From assembly GCA_023386135.1 (NCBI GenBank), contig JAEWKG010000105.1:1-13578 (forward strand): 13,578 nt of DNA. Reading direction: 5' to 3'. Both the position numbers and the translations under genes were made by a program. The notes beneath the pieces were generated by a model that had not been told where the DNA came from, did no database searches, and saw only the letters and a list, made by a program, of their open reading frames with translations. This DNA is from Pseudomonadota bacterium. GTDB lineage: Bacteria > Pseudomonadota > Alphaproteobacteria > Sphingomonadales > Sphingomonadaceae. The stretch's first letter is position 1, and each line of letters opens with the position of its first letter. Below, one piece after another: positions 1 to 7,502 of the stretch.

Positions 1-53
1 CGATATCTACACTATCCTCTTCGTCGGCAGCGTCAGTTGTGTATAAGATACAG
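1..53 (+). other. Untrimmed Illumina Nextera i5 adapter (artefact)
   Basis: This stretch is library sequence, not genome. Bases 1-12 match the end of the P5 oligo (one mismatch at base 4). Bases 13-20 read TATCCTCT, the i5 index known as N503/S503. Bases 21-34 are an exact TCGTCGGCAGCGTC. Bases 35-53 match the Tn5 mosaic end AGATGTGTATAAGAGACAG with mismatches at 37 and 49. In total 50 of 53 bases agree with the adapter in the correct order. The match is seen directly; the adapter identity is from my knowledge of Nextera oligos. It shows that the window begins at an assembly end and that no biology should be read from it. Confidence 0.95.
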
Positions 54-100
54 ACAAACGACCGGGACCTGTGCTCCGGGGCTATGGGGCCTAGAGACAG
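54..100. other. Probable degraded second adapter copy or chimeric read end
   Basis: The segment between the clear adapter and the start of credible coding sequence ends in AGAGACAG (93-100), the last eight bases of the Tn5 mosaic end. Bases 84-100 agree with the mosaic end at 12 of 17 positions. The part before it loosely resembles the Nextera read-2 adapter if gaps are allowed. Read on the minus strand, genomic sequence would pass into CTGTCTCT exactly at base 100, as adapter read-through does. This is inference: the match is noisy, and the segment could instead be low-quality genomic sequence. Confidence 0.55.
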
Positions 101-1599
101 GCTTCCAGATACGCTTGGTCGAAGCCGAATTGGCGCGCCTTTTCCAGCGTATACGGGCGCAGGCCGCTCGAGCGAAACTCGCCGAGAATCTTGCCGTCCT
201 CGGTCTCGTCCAGGTACTCGAACTTGAACAGTTCCTGGGTCACGATCACGTCGCCCTCCATGCCGATCACCTCGGTCACGTTGGTGGTGCGGCGCGAACC
301 GTCGCGCAGCCGCTTGACCTGGACGATGAGGTCGACCGATTCCGCGATCTGGCGGCTGATCGCCTCTTTCGGGATCTTGATGTCGCCCATCAGGATCATG
401 TTTTCCATACGGCCGAGGCACTCGCGCGGGCTGTTGGCGTGGAGCGTGCACATCGAGCCGTCGTGCCCGGTGTTCATGGCCGCGAGCAGGTCGAAACACT
501 CGGCGCCGCGAATCTCACCCAGGATGATGCGGTCAGGCCGCATACGTAGGGCGTTCTTGACGAGGTCGCCGATGGTGATCGCGCCCTGGCCTTCGAGGTT
601 CGGCGGGCGGGTTTCGAGCGGCAGCCAGTGCGGCTGCTGCAGGCGAAGTTCGGCCGCGTCCTCGATGGTCAGCACGCGCTCGCCCGGGTCGATCATCTTC
701 GACAGGGCGTTGAGCATGGTCGTCTTACCCGAACCGGTACCGCCCGAGATGACGACGTTCATCCGGCACGCGCCGGCAATCTTGAGCGCGGTCGCCATCT
801 TGTCCGACATCGACCCGAAGTCGCGCAGCATGTCGATGGTGATCGGCTTTTCGGAGAACTTGCGAATCGAGATCGCGGTGCCGCGCAGGGATAGCGGCGG
901 CACGATCACGTTGACGCGGCTGCCGTCCTTGAGGCGGGCGTCGGCGAGCGGCGTGGTCTGGTCGACGCGGCGGCCGACCTGGTTCACGATCCGCTGCGCG
1001 ATCTGGAACAGGTGCTGCTCGTCGCGGAAGCGGATCGGGGCGCGCATCAGCTTGCCCTTCTTTTCGATGTAGGTCTGGTCCGGCCCGTTGACCATGATGT
1101 CGCTGACGTCGGGGTCGTTGAGCAGCTCTTCCAAGGGGCCGAAGCCGAGCAGCTCGTCGATCAGCACCTTTTCGAGCGCGAACTGCTCGCGCCGGTTGAG
1201 GGTGACCTTGAGCTCGGCGAGCACCTCGAGGATGATCGGGCGGAATTCTTCGCTGAGCTCGTCCTTGGTCAGCGTCGCCGCCGCTTCGGGATCGACCCGC
1301 TCGAGCAGGCGCGGGAGCACCTGTTCCTTGATCTTGTGGACGCTCGCTTCGAACCCGCCGACCTGGCTGTTCGCGTCGTGAACCTGGTTCGCGCGATCCG
1401 CCAGGCGGGTCATCGCGTCGCCCTTGTTGGGCGCGGCGTCGAACGGATCGGCTTCGCCCGGAAGCGGCGGGAACTGCTCGCCGCCCGGCGCCTGCGCGGC
1501 AGCGGCGCCGCCGCCCTTCATCGGGCGCGCGACACCGAACGAAGGCCGCGCCCCGGGTGTCATCCCCGCGGGTCCGTTCCTGCGTCCGAAAGCGCTCAT
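91..1599 (-). CDS. cpaF: CpaF, Tad/Flp pilus secretion ATPase (3' end adapter-affected)
   Basis: This is the cytoplasmic hexameric ATPase of the type IVc (Tad/Flp) pilus machine, of the GspE/VirB11 secretion ATPase family, which powers pilin assembly. The frame encodes 502 residues, close to family length. A low-complexity Gly/Ala/Pro N-terminus (1-60) precedes the N-terminal domain. The Walker A motif GGTGSGKT is at 286-293, the Asp-box TIEDAAEL near 311, Walker B RIILGEIRG around 357-365 with catalytic Glu362, and the His-box with His379 and His387. I chose the ATG at 1599 because the MSAFGRR start has a GGGGA ribosome-binding site about 8 nt upstream; the frame stays open to 2022, but that part overlaps the next gene and is not CpaF-like. 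The final codons and TAG stop (91-100) fall in adapter-like sequence, so the real C-terminus is probably missing. The usual neighbours cpaE and tadB/tadC are not visible; the latter would lie beyond the contig end. Confidence 0.93.
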   Translation of the reverse strand: MSAFGRRNGPAGMTPGARPSFGVARPMKGGGAAAAQAPGGEQFPPLPGEADPFDAAPNKGDAMTRLADRANQVHDANSQVGGFEASVHKIKEQVLPRLLERVDPEAAATLTKDELSEEFRPIILEVLAELKVTLNRREQFALEKVLIDELLGFGPLEELLNDPDVSDIMVNGPDQTYIEKKGKLMRAPIRFRDEQHLFQIAQRIVNQVGRRVDQTTPLADARLKDGSRVNVIVPPLSLRGTAISIRKFSEKPITIDMLRDFGSMSDKMATALKIAGACRMNVVISGGTGSGKTTMLNALSKMIDPGERVLTIEDAAELRLQQPHWLPLETRPPNLEGQGAITIGDLVKNALRMRPDRIILGEIRGAECFDLLAAMNTGHDGSMCTLHANSPRECLGRMENMILMGDIKIPKEAISRQIAESVDLIVQVKRLRDGSRRTTNVTEVIGMEGDVIVTQELFKFEYLDETEDGKILGEFRSSGLRPYTLEKARQFGFDQAYLEACL

Positions 1600-1700
1600 T
1601 CTAGGGTCCCCCGCGATGTCGGCGAAAATAGCTGTCTCGTCAGCGGCGATTACAGCATTGGCCTTTGAATAATGACTAAGATGGAAAGGTTGTTTTTTTC
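1600..1700. other. Intergenic region upstream of cpaF
   Basis: This 101-bp gap is more AT-rich than the genes around it and lies between the PAP2 stop and the cpaF start, both on the minus strand. It is large enough for a separate cpaF promoter, but I see no convincing -35/-10 pair on the minus strand. A T7 run at 1693-1699 on the plus strand has no GC-rich stem before it, so I do not call a terminator. Confidence 0.4.
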
Positions 1701-2639
1701 CTAAGTCGGCGCTGCCAGCTCCGGTTGACGGGCGTGTTCCGTCGGCGCGTTTTGCGCGGGCGTCCCGCTCGGCGAAAGGCGATGCGCCACCCAGTAACAG
1801 AACCATGCGAGGGCCAGGCCAACTGGCAGATCGACGATGTAATGCCAGCGAGATGCAATGGCGTCGATCAGGATGAAGGCAAAGAGCACACAGTACCCGG
1901 GAAACAGGACCCGCGCGTACCGGCGCGCGAACAGCAGGAACAGGAACGTGCATCCGGCATGGAGGGACGGCATCGCTGCCAGCCCCAACGTGAAGTGCCG
2001 GGCGCCCTCGCTCGCCAGCCAAGTGCCGCCGCCGGTTACGTTGGCATGGTAGGCCTGCAGCAGGACTGCTTGCGTCTCGGTCGCCTGCGGCTCAACCCCG
2101 CGTTCGTAAAGGAACGGCCCCAGCGCCGGCATGACCAGATAGCAGAGCGCGCCCAGCGACTGGATCAGCAGCGCGGCCAGCACGAGCTTGCGAAAATGCT
2201 GCGACGTGACGATCGCGTGATAGCAGAAGCTGCCGTAAAACAGCGTGATGAAAGCGTAGAGATACGCGCCCGAAGTCAGCGGCACGATTGTGCTGATCGA
2301 CCGGCGAAGGGAAAAGCACAGCTCGACCAAGGGGCGCAGCGCCTGGTCGATCCGCCAATAAAGTCCGTCCCACAGCAGCGGGTTGATGTGCGGGGCCCAC
2401 AGCTTGACCGAGAAATGGCACAGCAGCACGACGACGTAGCACGGCAGGGCGAGCAGAAATGTCCAGGCGCGCTTGTCCTTTTGTCCGACCAGCACGAGCA
2501 CGGACCACAGCGCCAATCCAGCGAGCGGATACAGATAGTGCATCCCGACGAACACCGCCGACTGCGGGTCCGGGAGCACGACCGGAAGGCGCAGAGCGAC
2601 GGACAGCAGCGCGGTGATAGCCGCCATCGCCGCAGCCAC
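1701..2639 (-). CDS. PAP2_3 (Aur1-like) membrane phosphatase/phosphotransferase
   Basis: This is a 312-residue polytopic inner-membrane protein of the PAP2 superfamily. It carries the two catalytic motifs in the Aur1/Ipt1-like form: AAMPSLHAG at 221-229 and SRWHYIVDLPVG at 263-274, with His227, His266 and Asp270 as the expected active-site residues. PALGPFLYERG at 171-181 also fits this subfamily. Members remove or transfer phosphate head groups on lipids at the outer face of the membrane; the substrate here is unknown. Its place 20 bp after an O-antigen ligase-family gene suggests a role in envelope glycolipid or polyprenyl-phosphate metabolism (inference). The start is uncertain. The GTG at 2639 used here has no good ribosome-binding site, while a perfect AAGGAGG (2685-2679) lies 6 nt before an in-frame ATC at 2672, which would add 11 residues. 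A later ATG lies at 2627. Confidence 0.82.
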   Translation of the reverse strand: MAAAMAAITALLSVALRLPVVLPDPQSAVFVGMHYLYPLAGLALWSVLVLVGQKDKRAWTFLLALPCYVVVLLCHFSVKLWAPHINPLLWDGLYWRIDQALRPLVELCFSLRRSISTIVPLTSGAYLYAFITLFYGSFCYHAIVTSQHFRKLVLAALLIQSLGALCYLVMPALGPFLYERGVEPQATETQAVLLQAYHANVTGGGTWLASEGARHFTLGLAAMPSLHAGCTFLFLLFARRYARVLFPGYCVLFAFILIDAIASRWHYIVDLPVGLALAWFCYWVAHRLSPSGTPAQNAPTEHARQPELAAPT

Positions 2640-2659
2640 GCATACTTCGGGATAGCGGG

Positions 2660-3982
2660 TCAGCTGTTTGATGAGCTTCCTCCTTGGACTGATACGCCAG
2701 TTGCGCGTTGCGGCGATCCGGTGGCGATGGCGGCCAGGAACAACAGGGCGAAGAGGATCGGCAGCGGGTGGTAAAGCGCGCCCTCAAGCACGGACATCGC
2801 CGCCAGCCCCATGAAGCCGCATGCTGCCGGTGCGTTCGCTGTGCATGCGCTTCGGCCCAAGCTGCGCAGCGGCCACAGAACCCGGCCGACTAGCGCGGCT
2901 ATCGCAGCCAGGCCTGGTATGCCCCACTCGTACAGGATCTGGAGCACGACGTTGTGGGGGTGGTTGTAGAACACGCCGGAGCGGGCGAAGATCATGGTGC
3001 TGAACTGGCCTTCACCGTGGCCCAGCCATGGCTGTGCAACGATCGCCTGCAAGGTCCATCGCCAGAGCTGGAGCCGGGACGAGCTGTACTCGTCCATCCC
3101 CCTCACACCCGCTTCAGGCACCACGCGCCGCAAGCTATCGAAACCCCACAGCGGGTCGAACGACAATGCCTGCACGACCGGGAACACGACGGCGACCGCC
3201 ACCACGACCATCGCAATCACGCGCCAGCGCGCGCGGGGCTCAGCGATCGCCAAGCTGGCCAGCAGCGCAACGATCGCCGCCGCCAGGGCCGCGCGGCCGC
3301 CGCTCCAGCACACAAGGAAGATTCCTGCGATGAGCAGGATGACGGGCATAATGCGCCGCCCGTCGGGCCCGCCGCCCGCAATTAGGCCGAGCGCAGCGCC
3401 AAACACTGGCAGCCCGTAGAATCCGATCTGGCGAACGTTGCTGACGCCGACCCCGAAATAGTACCATGGAAACCCGGCCACGTGGCTGAGAAGGACCGCG
3501 CACACCGCAGCGAGGATGGCATATCCCGCCAAGCCCCAGGAACCGGCGATGATCAGGTCGGCGGCGCATTCTCGCTCCCTCAACCGGTCGAACAGCGCCA
3601 AAGCGGTGACGCCGTGCAGCAGCGTCCCCAAGGCAAGCGCGATCGCCACAGCGCGATCGAACGGCGCGAACGCGGCGGCCACGACGACGGAAGCGAGCCA
3701 CAAGACTGCTGCAAAGCGCGTGAACCGGTCGAGGCGCCGCCAGCTTTCCGCGAGGCTAAACCCGTCTGCCATCGCGATCAGGACGATCACGGCTTCGGCA
3801 ACCCGGACCGGGATCGCCAGCGATCGCAAGGTCAGCTGGAAATCGGGCACGGTCTGAAAGGTGAGCAACGCGTAAAGCGACGGCATCAGAAGCAGCGTGC
3901 ACGCGGCGCCGACGCCGAAGACCGACTTGTCGCTCTCTCTGCCCGAGATTTTGAACAAGGGAAGGGTAGGGAAGCGTGGCAT
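2660..3982 (-). CDS. O-antigen ligase/polymerase family membrane protein (Wzy_C)
   Basis: This encodes about 440 residues with ten or more hydrophobic segments, as expected for the WaaL/Wzy/RfaL superfamily, which joins or polymerises undecaprenyl-linked glycans at the periplasmic face. The large periplasmic loop is near residues 275-345. It contains Arg303 in SSSRLQLWRW, then WLGHGEGQF (about 319-327) and NHPHN (about 340-344), the family's signature. SGGRAALAA near 227-235 is also typical. WaaL ligase and Wzy polymerase cannot be separated by sequence alone, and no other glycan-synthesis genes are visible. I use the ATG at 3982; a GTG at 3988 is also possible, and neither has a clear ribosome-binding site. 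The 3' end contains the ribosome-binding site of the following PAP2 gene, which suggests co-transcription. A short Gly/Ser tail ends the protein. Confidence 0.85.
   Translation of the reverse strand: MPRFPTLPLFKISGRESDKSVFGVGAACTLLLMPSLYALLTFQTVPDFQLTLRSLAIPVRVAEAVIVLIAMADGFSLAESWRRLDRFTRFAAVLWLASVVVAAAFAPFDRAVAIALALGTLLHGVTALALFDRLRERECAADLIIAGSWGLAGYAILAAVCAVLLSHVAGFPWYYFGVGVSNVRQIGFYGLPVFGAALGLIAGGGPDGRRIMPVILLIAGIFLVCWSGGRAALAAAIVALLASLAIAEPRARWRVIAMVVVAVAVVFPVVQALSFDPLWGFDSLRRVVPEAGVRGMDEYSSSRLQLWRWTLQAIVAQPWLGHGEGQFSTMIFARSGVFYNHPHNVVLQILYEWGIPGLAAIAALVGRVLWPLRSLGRSACTANAPAACGFMGLAAMSVLEGALYHPLPILFALLFLAAIATGSPQRATGVSVQGGSSSNS
2670..2685 (-). promoter_or_regulatory. Strong Shine-Dalgarno facing an ATC codon (PAP2 gene)
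   Basis: On the minus strand AAGGAGG occupies 2685-2679, followed by a 6-nt spacer and the codon ATC at 2672-2670, in frame with the PAP2 gene. It lies inside the last codons of the upstream ligase gene. No other in-frame ATG or GTG has a comparable site. Either translation starts at this non-standard codon, or a C/G difference at 2670 hides an ATG. Confidence 0.6.
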
Positions 3983-3993
3983 GCCCACAGCAC

Positions 3994-4016
3994 TAACGCG
4001 GCATGGTTAACGCGGC
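3994..4016 (+). repeat. Short direct repeat TAACGCGGC x2
   Basis: TAACGCGGC occurs at 3994-4002 and again at 4008-4016 (14-bp period), with a partial third copy TAACGCaG at 4063-4070. The copies sit just upstream of the ligase-gene start, where a transcription regulator could bind. They are short and could arise by chance. No known regulator is assigned. Confidence 0.35.
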
Positions 4017-4098
4017 GTATAAGCGAGGCGGAGAGTTCGGTGCTTCTTATTGGTGATGGCGCTAACGCAGCTGAAAAGCAACGAATTCGCCTTTTCTG

Positions 4099-4127
4099 CG
4101 ATATCACGATATGATATCGCGATATCG
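4099..4127. promoter_or_regulatory. Palindrome array: probable vapB operator and promoter
   Basis: Four CGATAT/GATATC half-sites are packed into 29 bp. CGATATC is at 4099-4105 and CGATAT at 4107-4112, as an 8-bp direct step. GATATC is at 4113-4118 and GATATC again at 4121-4126. Positions 4113-4126 (GATATC-GC-GATATC) form a perfect 14-bp palindrome, and 4107-4119 form a second one around base 4113. Ribbon-helix-helix antitoxins typically bind such tandem inverted sites and repress their own operon. TATGAT at 4110-4115 is a plausible -10 box inside the array; the -35 (TTCGCC, 4086-4091) is weak. The array ends only two bases before the antitoxin ATG, and no Shine-Dalgarno is present, so the transcript may be almost leaderless. 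Confidence 0.65.
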
Positions 4128-4129
4128 AA

Positions 4130-4507
4130 ATGACCCGTATTCTGGCCGATCTTCCCGACGACGACATCAAGTGGCTCGACGCTCGGGCTGCCGAGCAGGG
4201 CAAGTCTCGCGCTTCGGTCCTGCGCGAAGCTGTAAGTGCATATAAGGTAGAAGCGAAGTCGGACGACGACCTGGCGTGGCTGGAGGAAGGGTTCGGCGCG
4301 TGGAAACATCGGACCGACATCGGCGACGCGGTTGAATGGCAGCGGCGCGAACGCGCTTCGTGGACCCGGCCCTGGGACGACGATTACGAGGATACGAAGG
4401 CCGAATTCCCCGACCTGTTCGATGCCGAGGATGACCGGCAGCGGCAGATCTACCTCGACATGGTGGCCGGTAAGTATCCGCAACCCAAGCGCCCCGACCA
4501 CCGGTGA
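4130..4507 (+). CDS. Ribbon-helix-helix antitoxin (VapB-type) with long C-terminal tail
   Basis: This encodes a 125-residue acidic protein, the likely antitoxin partner of the PIN toxin that follows. Residues 1-40 form a CopG/ribbon-helix-helix DNA-binding domain: the strand MTRILADLP, a helix, then the GKSRASVLREAV turn and helix. Residues 50-84 (LEEGFGAWKHRTDIGDAVEW onward, with SWTRPW at 77-82) resemble the part of such antitoxins that wraps the toxin. The tail from about 84 to 125 is an acidic-then-basic extension that makes the protein longer than the usual 70-90 residues. The ATG at 4130 is fixed by the operator array ending just upstream; no ribosome-binding site is visible. Its stop overlaps the vapC GTG (GTGA), indicating translational coupling. 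Self-repression through the upstream palindromes is inferred from the family. Confidence 0.82.
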   Translation: MTRILADLPDDDIKWLDARAAEQGKSRASVLREAVSAYKVEAKSDDDLAWLEEGFGAWKHRTDIGDAVEWQRRERASWTRPWDDDYEDTKAEFPDLFDAEDDRQRQIYLDMVAGKYPQPKRPDHR

Positions 4508-4884
4508 GCGGGTTCTCGTTCGATTCCAATATCCTGATCGATGCGTTGGCGGGATACGAGGCGGCGGCTGCGGAGATCCGCCGTGCGGTGGCGTTCGGCT
4601 CGCGCGCCTGGATCAGCCGGATGGTGTGGATCGAGGTTCTCGCCAAGGGAACCCCGGAAGAACTGCGACGGGCGGAGCGTTTGCTGTCTGGCTTCGGAGT
4701 GGACGAAGTCGACGCCGAGATAGCCGGCCGCGCCGCAGCGCTTCGTCGCGATCGCCCGCGGCTTCGTGCGGCCGACGCAGTCATCCTGGCCAGCGCCCTC
4801 GTTCGAGGACGCGTGCTGGTCACTCGCAATATCAAGGACTTTCCGGCCAACATGCCGGGGATCCGTGTCCCTTACATACTCTAG
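4504..4884 (+). CDS. VapC-type PIN-domain ribonuclease toxin
   Basis: This 126-residue protein is a single PIN domain, the Mg2+-dependent endoribonuclease toxin of VapBC modules that usually cleaves tRNA or rRNA. All four expected acidic residues are present: Asp7 in SFDSNILIDAL, Glu44 in VWIEVLAKG, Asp91 in RAADAVILASA and Asp112 in TRNIKDFP. The toxin therefore looks catalytically intact, and its length is normal for the family. The GTG start at 4504 lies in a GTGA overlap with the antitoxin stop, and there is no independent ribosome-binding site, which keeps toxin made in step with antitoxin. The TAG stop at 4882-4884 runs into the ribosome-binding site of glmS. The RNA target cannot be told from sequence. 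Confidence 0.88.
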   Translation: MSGFSFDSNILIDALAGYEAAAAEIRRAVAFGSRAWISRMVWIEVLAKGTPEELRRAERLLSGFGVDEVDAEIAGRAAALRRDRPRLRAADAVILASALVRGRVLVTRNIKDFPANMPGIRVPYIL

Positions 4885-4888
4885 AGGA
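4883..4888 (+). promoter_or_regulatory. Ribosome-binding site of glmS overlapping vapC stop
   Basis: AGAGGA lies 11 nt before the glmS ATG at 4900 and shares two bases with the vapC TAG stop (4882-4884). The 15-bp gap leaves no room for a separate promoter between the genes. Confidence 0.75.
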
Positions 4889-4899
4889 ACGTCCAAAAA

Positions 4900-6719
<1,820 letters not shown>

Positions 6720-6723
<4 letters not shown>

Positions 6724-7376
6724 CCGGTTTCGCCGGGATCGTCTTCGACTTCGACGGGGTGATCGCCGACAGCGAGATGATCGCTAACGCCACCCTCGCC
6801 GAGACGCTGACCGCTATCGGCCTGCCGACGAGCTACGACGACAGCCTGCGCGACTACTGCGGGCACAACTGGCGCGAGACCGAGCGGCGTATCGTCGAAC
6901 GGCTCGGCCGTCCACTGCCGCACGATTTCCGCGAGAGGCAGCGGCGCGCGGCAGGTGCACGGTTCGAGCAGGAGTTCGCCGCGGTGCCCGGCGCCGCCGA
7001 ATTCCTCGACCGGACGCGGCATCTCGAGCGGGCGATCGCCTCGTCGAGCAGCACCGAATGGCTGGCCCTCGCGCTCGAGCGGATCGGTCTCGCCCACCAT
7101 TTCGAGGGCCATCTGTACAGCGCGGCCGACATGGCCCGCGGCAAGCCGTCTCCCGACATCTACCTCCGAGCGGCGCGCGGCTTGGGACTGGCGCCGGAGG
7201 ATTGCATGGCGATCGAGGACTCGCCGGTCGGTGCCAGCGCGGCGGTGGCGGCGGGCATGCATGTCGTGGGACTTGTCGCGGGCGGACATATTGCCGATCG
7301 CGCGCGTCATGCAGAGCAGTTGCGCGCGGTCGGCGTGCACCAAATCGCAAATTCGTTCGCCGAAATCGTGGTTTAG
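6720..7376 (+). CDS. HAD-superfamily phosphatase (subfamily IA, phosphoglucomutase-like)
   Basis: This encodes a 218-residue cytoplasmic HAD hydrolase. Motif I is VFDFDGVIADSE with nucleophile Asp10 and acid/base Asp12. Motif II is the Ser run at 108-111, motif III is Lys142 in GKPSPDIYL, and motif IV is IEDSPVG with Glu166 and Asp167. An alpha-helical C1 cap lies between motifs I and II (about 17-85). This layout fits beta-phosphoglucomutase or sugar-phosphate phosphatase relatives; the substrate is not predictable. The GTG at 6720 is the only start that keeps motif I, and it forms a GTGA overlap with the glmS stop, so the two are translationally coupled. A role in hexosamine or hexose phosphate turnover is an inference from that coupling. 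Confidence 0.88.
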
Positions 7377-7502
7377 CGGCGCTCGCCAAGCCTCCCGCAA
7401 AACGGCGCTATGGTTAATTTCCGCTTGCCCCGGAATGCGGTTTTTATCCTTATGCCTCCGCGATTTACCGGGCCATAACCTTTCCCGCGCTAACCCGGCA
7501 GG
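7377..7502 (+). other. Intergenic region upstream of the GGDEF-EAL gene
   Basis: This 126-bp gap probably holds the promoter of the c-di-GMP gene. A TTGCCC at 7425-7430 could be a -35 element, but the matching -10 near 7447-7453 is poor. CCGC (7421-7424) and GCGG (7437-7440) followed by T5 (7441-7445) could form a weak terminator after the HAD gene; the stem is only four base pairs, so I do not call it firmly. Confidence 0.35.

Noticed and set aside
1682..1699. Possible terminator with T7 run after GGAAA
   Set aside because: The inverted repeat is short and AT-rich, and no plus-strand gene ends there.
1600..2022. Upstream extension of the CpaF frame to 2022
   Set aside because: It overlaps the PAP2 gene, its amino-acid content is not CpaF-like, and the ATG at 1599 has a ribosome-binding site and gives normal family length.
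4007..4022. Possible CtrA box (TTAA-N7-TTAA type) upstream of the ligase gene
   Set aside because: Only one half-site is exact; the other reads TATA, and such half-sites are common by chance.
4885..4899. Possible glmS ribozyme or other leader element before glmS
   Set aside because: Only 15 bases separate vapC and glmS, far too few for any structured leader.
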